DNA from: JAGVSZ01 sp035456405
Lineage (GTDB): Bacteria; Pseudomonadota; Gammaproteobacteria; Burkholderiales; SG8-39
Assembly (NCBI GenBank): GCA_035456405.1
Contig: DATIDG010000094.1
Span: 20,858-84,857, forward strand
Direction of reading: 5' to 3'
Length of the DNA: 64,000 nucleotides
Positions 53,199-61,552 of this stretch are shown one piece after another. Each line of letters starts with the position of its first letter. The stretch's first letter is position 1. Made by a program: the position numbers and the translations under genes. A model generated the notes under the pieces. That model ran no database searches, was not told where the DNA came from, and saw nothing but the letters and a program-made list of their open reading frames with translations.

Positions 53199-54323
53199 TC
53201 AAGTCCCGGGGGGCGGTTCGGCGCGCGATTGAACTTTTTCATGTCCAGGTGTTCGCCCGGCCTCGTGAAAGCGCGGACTGAACACGTGAACCGCCTCGAC
53301 CAGGGCCGCCACGTTCTCCGGCGGCGTCTGCGGGACGATGCCGTGGCCGAGGTTGAACACGTGCCCTGGTCCCGCTCCGAAATCCGCCAGCACCCGCTCG
53401 GCTTCCCGTCGGACGGCTGCTGGCGTCGTCAGCAGCACGAGCGGATCGAGATTGCCCTGCAGCGCCACGCGGTCGCCGACGCGGCGCCGCGCCGCCGCGA
53501 GGCTCGCGGTCCAGTCGAGCCCCACCGCGTCGCAACCGCTCGCGGCGATCGCCTCGAGCCACTGGCCGCCGCCTTTGGTGAACACGATGCTCGGCACGCG
53601 GGCGCCCTCCCGCTCGCGCGCTAGCGATTCCAGGACGCGGCGCATGTACGCCAGCGAGAACTCGAGGTAAGCGTCGTGCGCCAGCGTGCCGCCCCAGGTG
53701 TCGAAGATCATCACCGCCTGCGCCCCGGCCTCGATCTGCGCATTGAGGTAGTCGGCCACTGCCCGCGCGTTCACCGCGAGCAGCCGGTGCGCGAGGTCGG
53801 GCCGGGCATAAAGAAGCCGCTTCACGGTGCGGAAGTCCTCGCTCGCCCCGCCCTCGATCATGTAGCAGGCGAGCGTGAACGGGCTCCCGGAGAAGCCGAT
53901 CAGCGGAACGCGGCCGGCGAGCGCGCGCCGGATCTCGCGCACCGCGTCCATCACGTAGGCGAGCTCGACGTTGGGGTCGGGCGCCGCGAGGCGCGCGATC
54001 GACGCCTCGTCCGCGGCCGTCCGCTCGAAGCGCGGACCTTCCCCCTCCGCGAAGTACAGGCCGAGCCCCATCGCGTCCGGAACCGTCAGGATGTCGGAGA
54101 ACAGAATCGCGGCATCGAGCGGAAAGCGCTCGAGCGGCTGCAGCGTCACCTCGGTTGCCGCCGCAGGGCTCTTGCAGAGGGCGAGGAAGCTCCCCGCCCG
54201 CGCCCGCGCCGCGTTGTACTCGGGCAGGTAGCGTCCGGCCTGCCGCATCAGCCAGATCGGCGTGTGCGGCGTCGGCTGGCGCAGCAGCGCGCGCAGGAGG
54301 GTGTCGTTCTGCAACCGGGTCAC
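53199..54323 (-). CDS. hemE: Uroporphyrinogen decarboxylase
   Basis: A 374-residue TIM-barrel enzyme that decarboxylates uroporphyrinogen III to coproporphyrinogen III in haem synthesis. Conserved PIWLMRQAGRYLPEY (near 22-36), DAAILFSDIL (Asp near 80) and GFSGSPFTLACYMIEG are present. The C-terminal tail (GHEKVQSRAEPPPGT) is longer than usual. The GTG start at 54323 reads MTRLQNDTLLRALLRQPTPH. Neighbouring priA is a frequent betaproteobacterial arrangement. Four bases from the EVE gene stop. Confidence 0.95.
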   Translation of the reverse strand: MTRLQNDTLLRALLRQPTPHTPIWLMRQAGRYLPEYNAARARAGSFLALCKSPAAATEVTLQPLERFPLDAAILFSDILTVPDAMGLGLYFAEGEGPRFERTAADEASIARLAAPDPNVELAYVMDAVREIRRALAGRVPLIGFSGSPFTLACYMIEGGASEDFRTVKRLLYARPDLAHRLLAVNARAVADYLNAQIEAGAQAVMIFDTWGGTLAHDAYLEFSLAYMRRVLESLAREREGARVPSIVFTKGGGQWLEAIAASGCDAVGLDWTASLAAARRRVGDRVALQGNLDPLVLLTTPAAVRREAERVLADFGAGPGHVFNLGHGIVPQTPPENVAALVEAVHVFSPRFHEAGRTPGHEKVQSRAEPPPGT

Positions 54324-54327
54324 CCGC

Positions 54328-54804
<477 letters not shown>

Positions 54805-54924
54805 TCAGGAGCCCGACGAGCCGACTTGGGGGATAGATAGACAAGGGGGCGCCGCCCTGGCGCCGCCCCCTTGTTGCAGCGAGCAGAACTCGTCGGGCTC
54901 GGATTTCATCAGCCAGTAGCGCAT
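54805..54924 (-). pseudogene. Truncated duplicate of the EVE gene start
   Basis: The frame opens MRYWLMKSEPDEFCSL, matching the true EVE N-terminus, then runs through the hairpin into unrelated residues and stops at TGA (54805-54807), which directly precedes the intact gene's ATG. About 39 codons. It is either a disrupted original start or a copied fragment; it could act as a short leader peptide. Confidence 0.6.
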
Positions 54925-54939
54925 GCGGCACCAAGCGCC

Positions 54940-54969
54940 GAAATGAAGACGCGGGCCTCAGCCCGCGTC
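54940..54969 (-). terminator. Hairpin terminator after 6S RNA
   Basis: GACGCGGGC (54948-54956) pairs with GCCCGCGTC (54961-54969) across a four-base loop. On the minus strand it is followed by TTCATTTCGG, moderately T-rich. Its place just after the 6S RNA 3' end suits an intrinsic terminator. Confidence 0.65.
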
Positions 54970-54982
54970 GTCGAGTGTAGGC

Positions 54983-55164
54983 GCCCCCCACAGATGCCGT
55001 TAGGCCGCTCGACTTGAACCAAACGGTTCAAGGTGGTCGCGTTCCGGTCGCCTTCAGGTACGTCCGACTGTGGGACGCGCACAACGGCGACACATGGGTC
55101 CGCGTCCGGGAGTATGCATTGGTTCAAGCGATCGCTTGGCCGTCACGCACACCGCAGGGGACAT
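54983..55164 (-). ncRNA. ssrS: 6S RNA
   Basis: About 182 nucleotides between zapA and the EVE gene, the usual place for 6S RNA in betaproteobacteria. On the minus strand the 5' part has GTCCCCTGCGGTG, able to pair with the 3' part GGCATCTGTGGGGGGC to form the closing stem. The diagnostic 3' hairpin CACCTTGAACC then GGTTCAAG (compare E. coli ACCUUGAACC...GGUUCAAG) is clear, and CCCGGACGCGGACCC lies beside the central bubble. 6S RNA sequesters sigma-70 RNA polymerase. Ends are approximate. Confidence 0.85.
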
Positions 55165-55223
55165 TGGAAATCCCGGATGGCGCGCGTTCGCGCATCGCGC
55201 TCGCGAACCGGGAAAGAGCCGCT

Positions 55224-55562
55224 CTACAGCAGCTTCTCTTGCGGCGCGAGCGCCTGATCGAGCGCCGCCCTCATCGAGGCCATTCTACGCTTGGCCTCGG
55301 TCATGTCAAAACCATCCGGGCCGATCTGCGGCGCATTGCCGCGCGCGCGCGCTTCGAGCAGCTCGTGCGCGATGTTGAGCGCGGCCATCACCGCGATGCG
55401 CTCGGCATTGCCGACGCGGCCGCTCGACTTGATCTCGCCCATCTTCTGGTCGAGATAGGCGACGGCCTCGAGCAGTGACTCGCGCTCGTCCTCCTGGCAG
55501 CTCACCTTGTACGTGCGCCCCATGATCGCGATGTCGAGGGCCTTCGCTGTCGTCGCACTCAT
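55224..55562 (-). CDS. zapA: Cell-division protein ZapA
   Basis: A 112-residue FtsZ-ring stabiliser. The N-terminal globular part (LDIAIMGRTYKVSC, residues 8-21) and the long C-terminal coiled coil match ZapA; the family GGGxxIMG-type strand and the NAERIAVMAALNIAHELL segment are evident. It overlaps the upstream zapB-like gene by ATGA and ends 60 bases before the 6S RNA 5' end. Confidence 0.9.
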   Translation of the reverse strand: MSATTAKALDIAIMGRTYKVSCQEDERESLLEAVAYLDQKMGEIKSSGRVGNAERIAVMAALNIAHELLEARARGNAPQIGPDGFDMTEAKRRMASMRAALDQALAPQEKLL

Positions 55563-55750
55563 TCGGGTATCTGCCTCAGCAGCCCTTCCAGGCGCTCTTT
55601 CGCGCCGTTGATCTTTTCGGCGAGCCGCTTGTTGTCGCTCTCGAGCTTGGCGAGGCGCTGCCGCAGGTCGGTGTTCTCCCCCCGCAGCCGCTGGCACAAT
55701 TCGACCGCTTGGCGAATGCGGTCCTCGAGCGCCGAGAGTTCTGCCTCCAT
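55559..55750 (-). CDS. ZapB-like coiled-coil protein (DUF904)
   Basis: A 63-residue, almost entirely coiled-coil protein (MEAELSALEDRIRQAVELC, heptads of Leu/Ile through the whole length). Such small DUF904/ZapB-type proteins pair with ZapA at the division ring. The ATG at 55750 and a stop at 55559 overlapping the zapA start support co-translation. The gene is divergent from a hypothetical gene at 55820. Confidence 0.85.
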   Translation of the reverse strand: MEAELSALEDRIRQAVELCQRLRGENTDLRQRLAKLESDNKRLAEKINGAKERLEGLLRQIPE

Positions 55751-55819
55751 CGGCGCACTATAGTTTGGAAAATCGAGTCCGGTCAAGGAGTAAGCCGGTA
55801 TTCTAAATGTGGTTTCGTG

Positions 55820-56161
55820 ATGCCCAACACACCGCGCCGCCCCGACCCTGAGGCCGCGACGATACCGGATTTCGAGGCAGCGAACCCGCTGCGCCCCGAC
55901 GCGACCCGCCTCGGCGGGACGACGCGACGGGGCAAGCCGTGCGAGCTCATCGACAATTCCGGCGACCGACTGCCAGCGGCGGAGCTGCAAGCCATACTCG
56001 ACGCGCTGATCCGTGAGGATCGCTTCGGCTTTGCCGCAGCGACCGCCGCGGGCGGCTCGACCCTCGATCTGGCGCGTCGCGAGAGCGCGCACATCCAGGT
56101 CGAGGGACGACTGTACCGCCTCATCGTCTTCCGTTACCAGGCCCGGATCGAGCGGTTCTAG
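55820..56161 (+). CDS. Hypothetical protein
   Basis: A 113-residue soluble protein starting MPNTPRRPDPEAATIPDFE. I do not recognise a family. The N-terminal 50 residues are likely disordered; the rest (LIDNSGDRLPAAELQAILDAL, ILRE, and HIQVEGRLYRLIVFRYQ) has alternating helix/strand character. A GTG directly upstream is an alternative start. No signal or membrane segment. It lies between zapB-like and the cobalamin riboswitch. Confidence 0.6.
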   Translation: MPNTPRRPDPEAATIPDFEAANPLRPDATRLGGTTRRGKPCELIDNSGDRLPAAELQAILDALIREDRFGFAAATAAGGSTLDLARRESAHIQVEGRLYRLIVFRYQARIERF

Positions 56162-56225
56162 GCAACGCCCGCCCCGCGTCAAAACGCCCTCGCAGCCGGG
56201 CGCAGTAGAATCCGTTCCGCTCGTT

Positions 56226-56440
56226 CGTGGTGCCCGACGGCGCGTTCCGCGCCGCCGGGTGAAACGGGAAACAGGTGCGGATGCCCTGCCTTTGTCCGGC
56301 AGGTGCGCCAATGCCTGCGCTGCCCCCGCAACGGTAGGCAAGCAGCCTCGCGTCATACCGCCACTGTGGTTTACGGCCACGGGAAGGCGACGCGAGCGGC
56401 GCATTTCCAGCGCGCCGGCTTGCAAGCCCGGAGACCGGCC
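56226..56440 (+). promoter_or_regulatory. Adenosylcobalamin riboswitch
   Basis: The leader upstream of btuB contains the conserved elements in order: GGTGCC, GGTGAAACGGGAA, GCCAATGCCTGCGCTGCCCC, GCAACGGTAGG, CCACTGTGG, GGGAAGG and the B12 box GCCCGGAGACCGGCC. On binding adenosylcobalamin it should reduce btuB expression. The distance to the ATG (56560) allows a downstream expression platform, 56441-56559. Other text in 56162-56225 shows nothing. Confidence 0.93.
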
Positions 56441-56559
56441 GCGAGCGATCGGTCCGGAGCGCCGCGGGCGGCGGGGAATCGCATCGCCACGCCGCTTGCG
56501 CCCCGGTTCGCCAACGTGAGGCCGGCCTGCGGGGACGCGCGCCGGCGGGGGATCGCACA

Positions 56560-58386
56560 ATGTCGACTCGCCTCTGGGGCGCCTGCGCGGCGCTCTCGCT
56601 GCTCCTGTTCGCCTTTTCGTCACACGCCGCCGAAGACCCTGCGGATGAGGTCGTCGTCACCGCCACGCGGGATGCGCAGCGCCTCGGCAACACCATCCAG
56701 CACACCTCGGTCATCACCGAGCGCGAGATCCGCGCCTCCCAGGCTGTCGACGTCCCGACGCTGCTCCGGCGCGAGGCGGGCCTCGAGTTCACGCAGAACG
56801 GCGGGATCGGGCGCGTGGGCGGGCTGTTCATCCGCGGCGCGAATCCGAACCAGGCCCTGATCCTGGTCGACGGGGTGCGCATCAACGCCGCCACGACCGG
56901 CGGCACGCAGATCGACCAGCTGCTGCTCGACGAGATCGAGCGGATCGAGATCGTCCGCGGTCCCGGCTCGGCGCTGTACGGCTCGGACGCGATCGGCGGT
57001 GTGGTGCAGATCTTCACCAGGCGCGGGCGCGGCGCGCCGGCGCCGAACGCCACCATCGGGTTCGGCAACGAGGGCACGCAGCGCTACGCCGCCGGCTATG
57101 GCGGCAATGCGGGCCCGTGGCAGTTCAACCTCAACGGCTCGTACTTCCGCACCGACGGCTTCTCGTCGCTGCGCACGGAAGCCTCACCCACGGTCAACCC
57201 GGACGATGACGGCTACAAGAATCTTTCCGGCTCGGCGATGGCGACCTACCACTTCAACGAGCGCAATCGCGCCGGCTTCAGCCTCTATGCGACCGAGGGG
57301 CGCTCGGACTTCGACAATGCGTTCGCCGCCTCGCGCGACGACCTGCACACCGGCAAGAGCATGGTGAGCTCCGCGAGCGCGTTCCTGCACAACCAGCTCA
57401 CCGACATCTGGACGAGCCGCCTCAGCGTCTCGCAGGGCGTCGACCTCTTCCGCGACCAGCTGAACGGCCGGCAGACGAGCTTCTTCAAGACGCAGAACCG
57501 CATGCTGACGTGGCAGAACGGCCTCGCCGTCGCCGCGGGACAGAACGTCACGCTCGGCGCCGAGACCCTCGAACAGAAGGTGAACAGCACCGTGGCGTAC
57601 GCGCGCGACGACCGCACCGTCAACTCGGCGTACGGCGGCTACACTGGGACCTTCGGCCGCCACACGCTGCAGGGCAACCTGCGCTACGACGACTATTCCG
57701 ATTTCGGCGGCAAGAGCACGTATCTCGCCGGCTACGGCTTCGAGATCCTGCAAGGCCTGCGCGCGACCGCCTCCTACTCGCGCGGCTTCCGGGCCCCGAG
57801 CTTCAACGAGCTGTACTTCCCGAACTTCGGCAACCCGAACCTCAAGCCGGAGACGGCGAATGCGATCGAGGGCGGCCTGCAGTACACGGTGGGCGCGCAG
57901 CTCTTCCGCCTGGCCGCCTACCGCACCGACTACGACGATCTCATCGGCGGGTTCCCGCTCCAGAACGTGAACAACGCGCGGGTGACGGGGGTCGAGCTGT
58001 CCTACACCGGCAACGTCGCCGGGACCGACCTCAAAGCGAGCGTGACGTTCCAGGATCCGGAGAACACGGACACCGGCGAGCAGCTGATCCGGCGCGCGAA
58101 GGAGTTCGGCGCGTTCGGCGCGAGCCGCACCTTCGGCCCGTTCTCGATCGGCGGCGAGGTCCTCGCATCGGGTCCGCGCTATGACACCGACGTCTTCACG
58201 TTCCAGCGCGTCAAGGTCGCGGGATACGCTGTGGTCAATCTGTTCGCGCGCTACAACATCACCCGGGAGCTTTTCGTCGGACTGCGCGTGGACAACCTGT
58301 TCGACAAGGACTACACGCTCGCATCCGGCTACAACGTGCAGGGCACGCTCGCGCTGCTCAGCCTGAACTACGTGCCGGTGCGATAG
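56560..58386 (+). CDS. btuB: TonB-dependent vitamin B12 outer-membrane receptor
   Basis: A 608-residue TonB-dependent receptor. Signal peptide (cleaved near SSHAAE), TonB box DEVVVTATR (residues 28-36), plug domain with ILVDGVRINAATTGGTQI and RIEIVRGPGSALYGSDAIGG (about 100-150), then a 22-strand beta-barrel ending in an aromatic-terminal strand (LLSLNYVPVR). It imports cobalamin with ExbBD-TonB energy. The riboswitch just upstream confirms the ligand. Confidence 0.93.
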   Translation: MSTRLWGACAALSLLLFAFSSHAAEDPADEVVVTATRDAQRLGNTIQHTSVITEREIRASQAVDVPTLLRREAGLEFTQNGGIGRVGGLFIRGANPNQALILVDGVRINAATTGGTQIDQLLLDEIERIEIVRGPGSALYGSDAIGGVVQIFTRRGRGAPAPNATIGFGNEGTQRYAAGYGGNAGPWQFNLNGSYFRTDGFSSLRTEASPTVNPDDDGYKNLSGSAMATYHFNERNRAGFSLYATEGRSDFDNAFAASRDDLHTGKSMVSSASAFLHNQLTDIWTSRLSVSQGVDLFRDQLNGRQTSFFKTQNRMLTWQNGLAVAAGQNVTLGAETLEQKVNSTVAYARDDRTVNSAYGGYTGTFGRHTLQGNLRYDDYSDFGGKSTYLAGYGFEILQGLRATASYSRGFRAPSFNELYFPNFGNPNLKPETANAIEGGLQYTVGAQLFRLAAYRTDYDDLIGGFPLQNVNNARVTGVELSYTGNVAGTDLKASVTFQDPENTDTGEQLIRRAKEFGAFGASRTFGPFSIGGEVLASGPRYDTDVFTFQRVKVAGYAVVNLFARYNITRELFVGLRVDNLFDKDYTLASGYNVQGTLALLSLNYVPVR

Positions 58387-58414
58387 AGGGCGAGGTTCTG
58401 CTATCGTCCGCCGC

Positions 58415-59506
58415 ATGCCTCCGGATGCGGTGGACCTCGGCGCGGTGCGCCGCGCGCTCGTGGTCAAGCTGCGGCACCACGGCGACGTGCTGCTGGCGTC
58501 GCCGGTCTTCTCCGTCCTCAAGGCGCACGCGCCGCGGCTCGAAATCGACGCGCTGGTCTACGACGACACCCGCGAGATGCTCGCGCTGCATCCCGCGATC
58601 GCGGAGGTGCATACGGTCGGGCGCGGCTGGCGGTCGGCCGGGGTACCGCAACGGCTCGCTCGCGAGATCCGGCTGCTGCACAGCCTGCGCGCGCGGGGCT
58701 ACGACCTCCTCGTCAGCCTGACGGAGCACCCGCGCGGCGCGTGGCTCGCGCGCTTGCTGAGGCCGCGGTGGTCGGTCGCGCCGGAGCAGCCGCATCGCGG
58801 CCGGCTCTGGCGCCGGAGCTTCACGCACCTCTATCGACTGCCGCGCGGCGGGCGGCGGCACGCCGTCGAACTGAATCTCGATGCGTTGCGCCGGATCGGC
58901 GTCTATCCGGCCGACGACGAGCGAACGCTCGTGCTCGTGCCCGGCGCTGTGGCCGAGGCCGAGATCCGTAACCGCATGGCCGCGCTCGGCCTCGACGACC
59001 GCGGCTTCGTTCACCTCCATCCCGCCTCGCGCTGGCGCTTCAAGTGCTGGCCTGCCGATCGCACGGCGGCGCTCGTCGACCGGCTCACCGCGGCGGGCGA
59101 GCGGGTGGTGCTCACCGCCGCGCCGAGCGAGCCGGAGCTGGAGCTGGTGCGCGCGATCCGCGCCGCGTGCCGCGCGGACACGGTCGATCTCTCCGGGCAG
59201 CTGACGCTCAAGCAGCTCGCCGCGCTCACCGGGCGCGCGAAGCTCTTCGTCGGCGTCGACTCTGCGCCCATGCACATCGCGGCGGCGATGGGGACGCCGG
59301 TGGTCGCACTGTTCGGGCCGAGCGGCGAGATCGAGTGGGGGCCGTGGCGCGTGGCGAACCGCGTCGTCGTGTCCGACGCACACCCGTGCCGTCCGTGCGG
59401 CAACGACGGTTGCGGCGGCGGAAAGGTGAGCGAGTGCCTCACCACGCTGCCCGTAGAGCGCGTCTTCGCCGCGGCGAGCGAGCTGCTCGCTGCACCGCGG
59501 AGATGA
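58415..59506 (+). CDS. LPS heptosyltransferase (glycosyltransferase family 9)
   Basis: A 363-residue GT9 heptosyltransferase of the RfaQ/WaaQ type, adding heptose to the LPS core. The N-domain has VKLRHHGDVLLASPVFSVLK; the nucleotide-sugar site has FVGVDSAPMHIAAAMGTPVVALFGPS (about residues 272-297). A cysteine cluster, CRPCGNDGCGGGKVSEC, near the C-terminus is a common late feature. It is inserted between btuB and btuF, overlapping the latter by ATGA. Confidence 0.88.
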   Translation: MPPDAVDLGAVRRALVVKLRHHGDVLLASPVFSVLKAHAPRLEIDALVYDDTREMLALHPAIAEVHTVGRGWRSAGVPQRLAREIRLLHSLRARGYDLLVSLTEHPRGAWLARLLRPRWSVAPEQPHRGRLWRRSFTHLYRLPRGGRRHAVELNLDALRRIGVYPADDERTLVLVPGAVAEAEIRNRMAALGLDDRGFVHLHPASRWRFKCWPADRTAALVDRLTAAGERVVLTAAPSEPELELVRAIRAACRADTVDLSGQLTLKQLAALTGRAKLFVGVDSAPMHIAAAMGTPVVALFGPSGEIEWGPWRVANRVVVSDAHPCRPCGNDGCGGGKVSECLTTLPVERVFAAASELLAAPRR

Positions 59507-60384
59507 TTCGCGCCCTCGCCGCCGCCTGCCTGGCGCTCGCCGTGCAGGGCGCGTCGGCGCAGCTGGCGCTGCGCGACGACCGCGGCGTCGAGGTCGTGCT
59601 CGCCGTGCCCGCGACGCGGATCGTGGCGCTCGCGCCGCACCTCGCCGAGATCGCATTCGCGGCGGGCGCCGGCGCGAAGGTCGTCGGCGTTTCGGCGCAC
59701 AGCGACTTTCCCGCCGCCGCGGTGCAGCTGCCGGTGATCTCCGACGCGACGCACGTCGACTTCGAGGCGCTCGCGCTGCTGAAGCCCGACCTGGTGCTCG
59801 CCTGGCGCTCCGGCTCGCGCGCGCGCGACGTCGCGCAGCTCGAAGCGCGCGGCTTTCGCGTGTACTCCACGGAGGCGGGCGCGCTGGAGGACGTCCCGCG
59901 CCTCGTGCGTGCCGTAGGGCGCCTTGCGGGCACGTCCGCGATCGCCGACCGGCGGGCCGGCGAGATCGAGGCCGAGCTCGACGCGATCCGCCGCCGGCAC
60001 GCGGGTCGCCCGGAGGTGCGCGTGTTCTACGAGATCTGGCACGATCCGCTGATGACGGTGAGCGGGCGGCACCTCGTCTCCGGGATGCTCGCGCTCTGCG
60101 GCGGGGCCAACGTGTTCGCCGACGCGCAGCCGCTCACGCCGGTGATCTCGCGCGAGCAGGTGCTCGCGGCCAACCCGGACGCGATCCTGCTGAGCGCCCC
60201 ACCCGACCAGGCGCGCGCGACCGCCGCGTCCTGGCGCCAGTTCAAGACGCTGCGCGCCGTCCAGCGTAACCAGCTCCACGCGATGGATCCGGCCCTCATC
60301 AACCGCATGGGGCCGCGCGTGGTCGAGGGCGCCGAGGCGATCTGCAGCACACTCGAGCAGGTGCGCAAGGCGGGCGCGAATTGA
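59503..60384 (+). CDS. btuF: Periplasmic cobalamin-binding protein BtuF
   Basis: A 293-residue helical-backbone metal/B12 binding protein. Signal peptide MIRALAAACLALAVQGASA, then IVALAPHLAEIAFAAGAGAKVVGV, HVDFEALALLKPDLVLAW and the HDPLMTVSGRHLVSGML segment in the hinge. It delivers cobalamin to a BtuCD permease, which is not in the window. The ATG overlaps the heptosyltransferase stop, an unusual interleaving of LPS and B12 genes. Confidence 0.85.
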   Translation: MIRALAAACLALAVQGASAQLALRDDRGVEVVLAVPATRIVALAPHLAEIAFAAGAGAKVVGVSAHSDFPAAAVQLPVISDATHVDFEALALLKPDLVLAWRSGSRARDVAQLEARGFRVYSTEAGALEDVPRLVRAVGRLAGTSAIADRRAGEIEAELDAIRRRHAGRPEVRVFYEIWHDPLMTVSGRHLVSGMLALCGGANVFADAQPLTPVISREQVLAANPDAILLSAPPDQARATAASWRQFKTLRAVQRNQLHAMDPALINRMGPRVVEGAEAICSTLEQVRKAGAN

Positions 60385-60394
60385 CCTCCGGCGC

Positions 60395-61525
60395 ATGAGG
60401 ATCGCCGTCGTGCGGCAGCGCTACAACCCGTACGGCGGGGCGGAGCGGTTCGTCGCGCGCGCACTCGATGCGCTCGCAAGACAGGGCGCGGAGATGACGA
60501 TCGTCGCGCGCGAGTGGGCGGAGGGCGGGGCGGCGCGCACGCTCAAGGTCGATCCGTTCTACGTCGGGCGGCTGTGGCGCGACCGCGGCTTCGCGCGCGC
60601 GGTGTGCGCGCGGCTCGCCGCCGAGCGCTTCGACCTCGTGCAGTCGCACGAGCGTCTGCCGTGCTGCGACGTCTACCGCGCCGGCGACGGCGTGCATCGC
60701 CAGTGGCTCGAGAACCGCGCGCGCGCCGCCGGTCCGGTCGCGCGGCTCGCCGACCGCCTCAGCCCGTATCACCGCTACGTCCTCGATGCGGAAGCGCGGC
60801 TCTTCGCGAGCCCGCGCCTCCGGGCGGTCATCTGCAACTCGAGAATGGTGCGTGACGAGATCCGCACGTGGTTCGGCCTGCCGGAGGAAAAGCTGCACGT
60901 CGTCTACAACGGCGTCGATCTCGATGCGTTTGTGCCGGCGCTGCGCGAGACGCATCGCGCCCGCCTGCGCGCCGAGCTCGGCGTTCCCGAGGCGGCGAGG
61001 GTTTTCCTGCACGTTGGGTCGGGGTTCGCGCGCAAGGGCGTCGCCACCGTGATCGCGGCGCTCGCACGGCTCGGCGATCGCACCGCCCGGCTCCTCGTCG
61101 TCGGGAAGGACCGGAGCGAGGGCGCCATGCGCGCCGCCGCTGCGCGCGCCGGCGTCGCCGAACGCGTGCACTTCGCCGGCGGGCAGGACGACGTGAAGCC
61201 CTGGTACGGCGCCGCCGACTGCTTCGTCCTCGCGACCCTGTACGACCCGTTCCCGAACGCAGCGCTCGAGGCGCTGGCGAGCGGGTTGCCCGCCGTCGTG
61301 AGCCGCCAATGCGGCGCGGCCGAGCTGGTGAAGGAAGGCGTGACCGGGCGCCTCGTCGACGCGCTCGACGTCGTCGCGCTCGCGCGCGCGATGGAGGACA
61401 TCGCCGGCCGGGTGACCGACGATATGCGCGAGCACGCGCGCGCCTCGGTGACGCACCTCGGCCTCGATGCGATGGGCGAGCGGATGCTGGCGCTCTACCG
61501 CACGCTTCTGGGAGGGAATGCATGA
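60395..61525 (+). CDS. LPS core glycosyltransferase (GT4, WaaG-like)
   Basis: A 376-residue GT-B glycosyltransferase. The N-domain begins RIAVVRQRYNPYGGAERF, typical of WaaG/RfaG, and the C-domain has LYDPFPNAALEALASGLPAVVS (donor-binding E-x7-E) near 285-306. It adds the first hexose to the LPS heptose core. It begins 10 bases after btuF. Sequence ends 27 bases before msbA. Confidence 0.85.
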   Translation: MRIAVVRQRYNPYGGAERFVARALDALARQGAEMTIVAREWAEGGAARTLKVDPFYVGRLWRDRGFARAVCARLAAERFDLVQSHERLPCCDVYRAGDGVHRQWLENRARAAGPVARLADRLSPYHRYVLDAEARLFASPRLRAVICNSRMVRDEIRTWFGLPEEKLHVVYNGVDLDAFVPALRETHRARLRAELGVPEAARVFLHVGSGFARKGVATVIAALARLGDRTARLLVVGKDRSEGAMRAAAARAGVAERVHFAGGQDDVKPWYGAADCFVLATLYDPFPNAALEALASGLPAVVSRQCGAAELVKEGVTGRLVDALDVVALARAMEDIAGRVTDDMREHARASVTHLGLDAMGERMLALYRTLLGGNA

Positions 61526-61552
61526 GGCGGGCGGTATAATTCCGACCCCGCC

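Noticed and set aside
54841..54874. GC hairpin as an intrinsic terminator
   Set aside because: It has no T-run on either side and lies between two copies of a gene start, so insertion debris is a better explanation than a terminator.
61535..61540. TATAAT as an msbA promoter
   Set aside because: No -35-like hexamer is found about 17 bases upstream, and the gene is likely read from the LPS operon; too weak for a feature.
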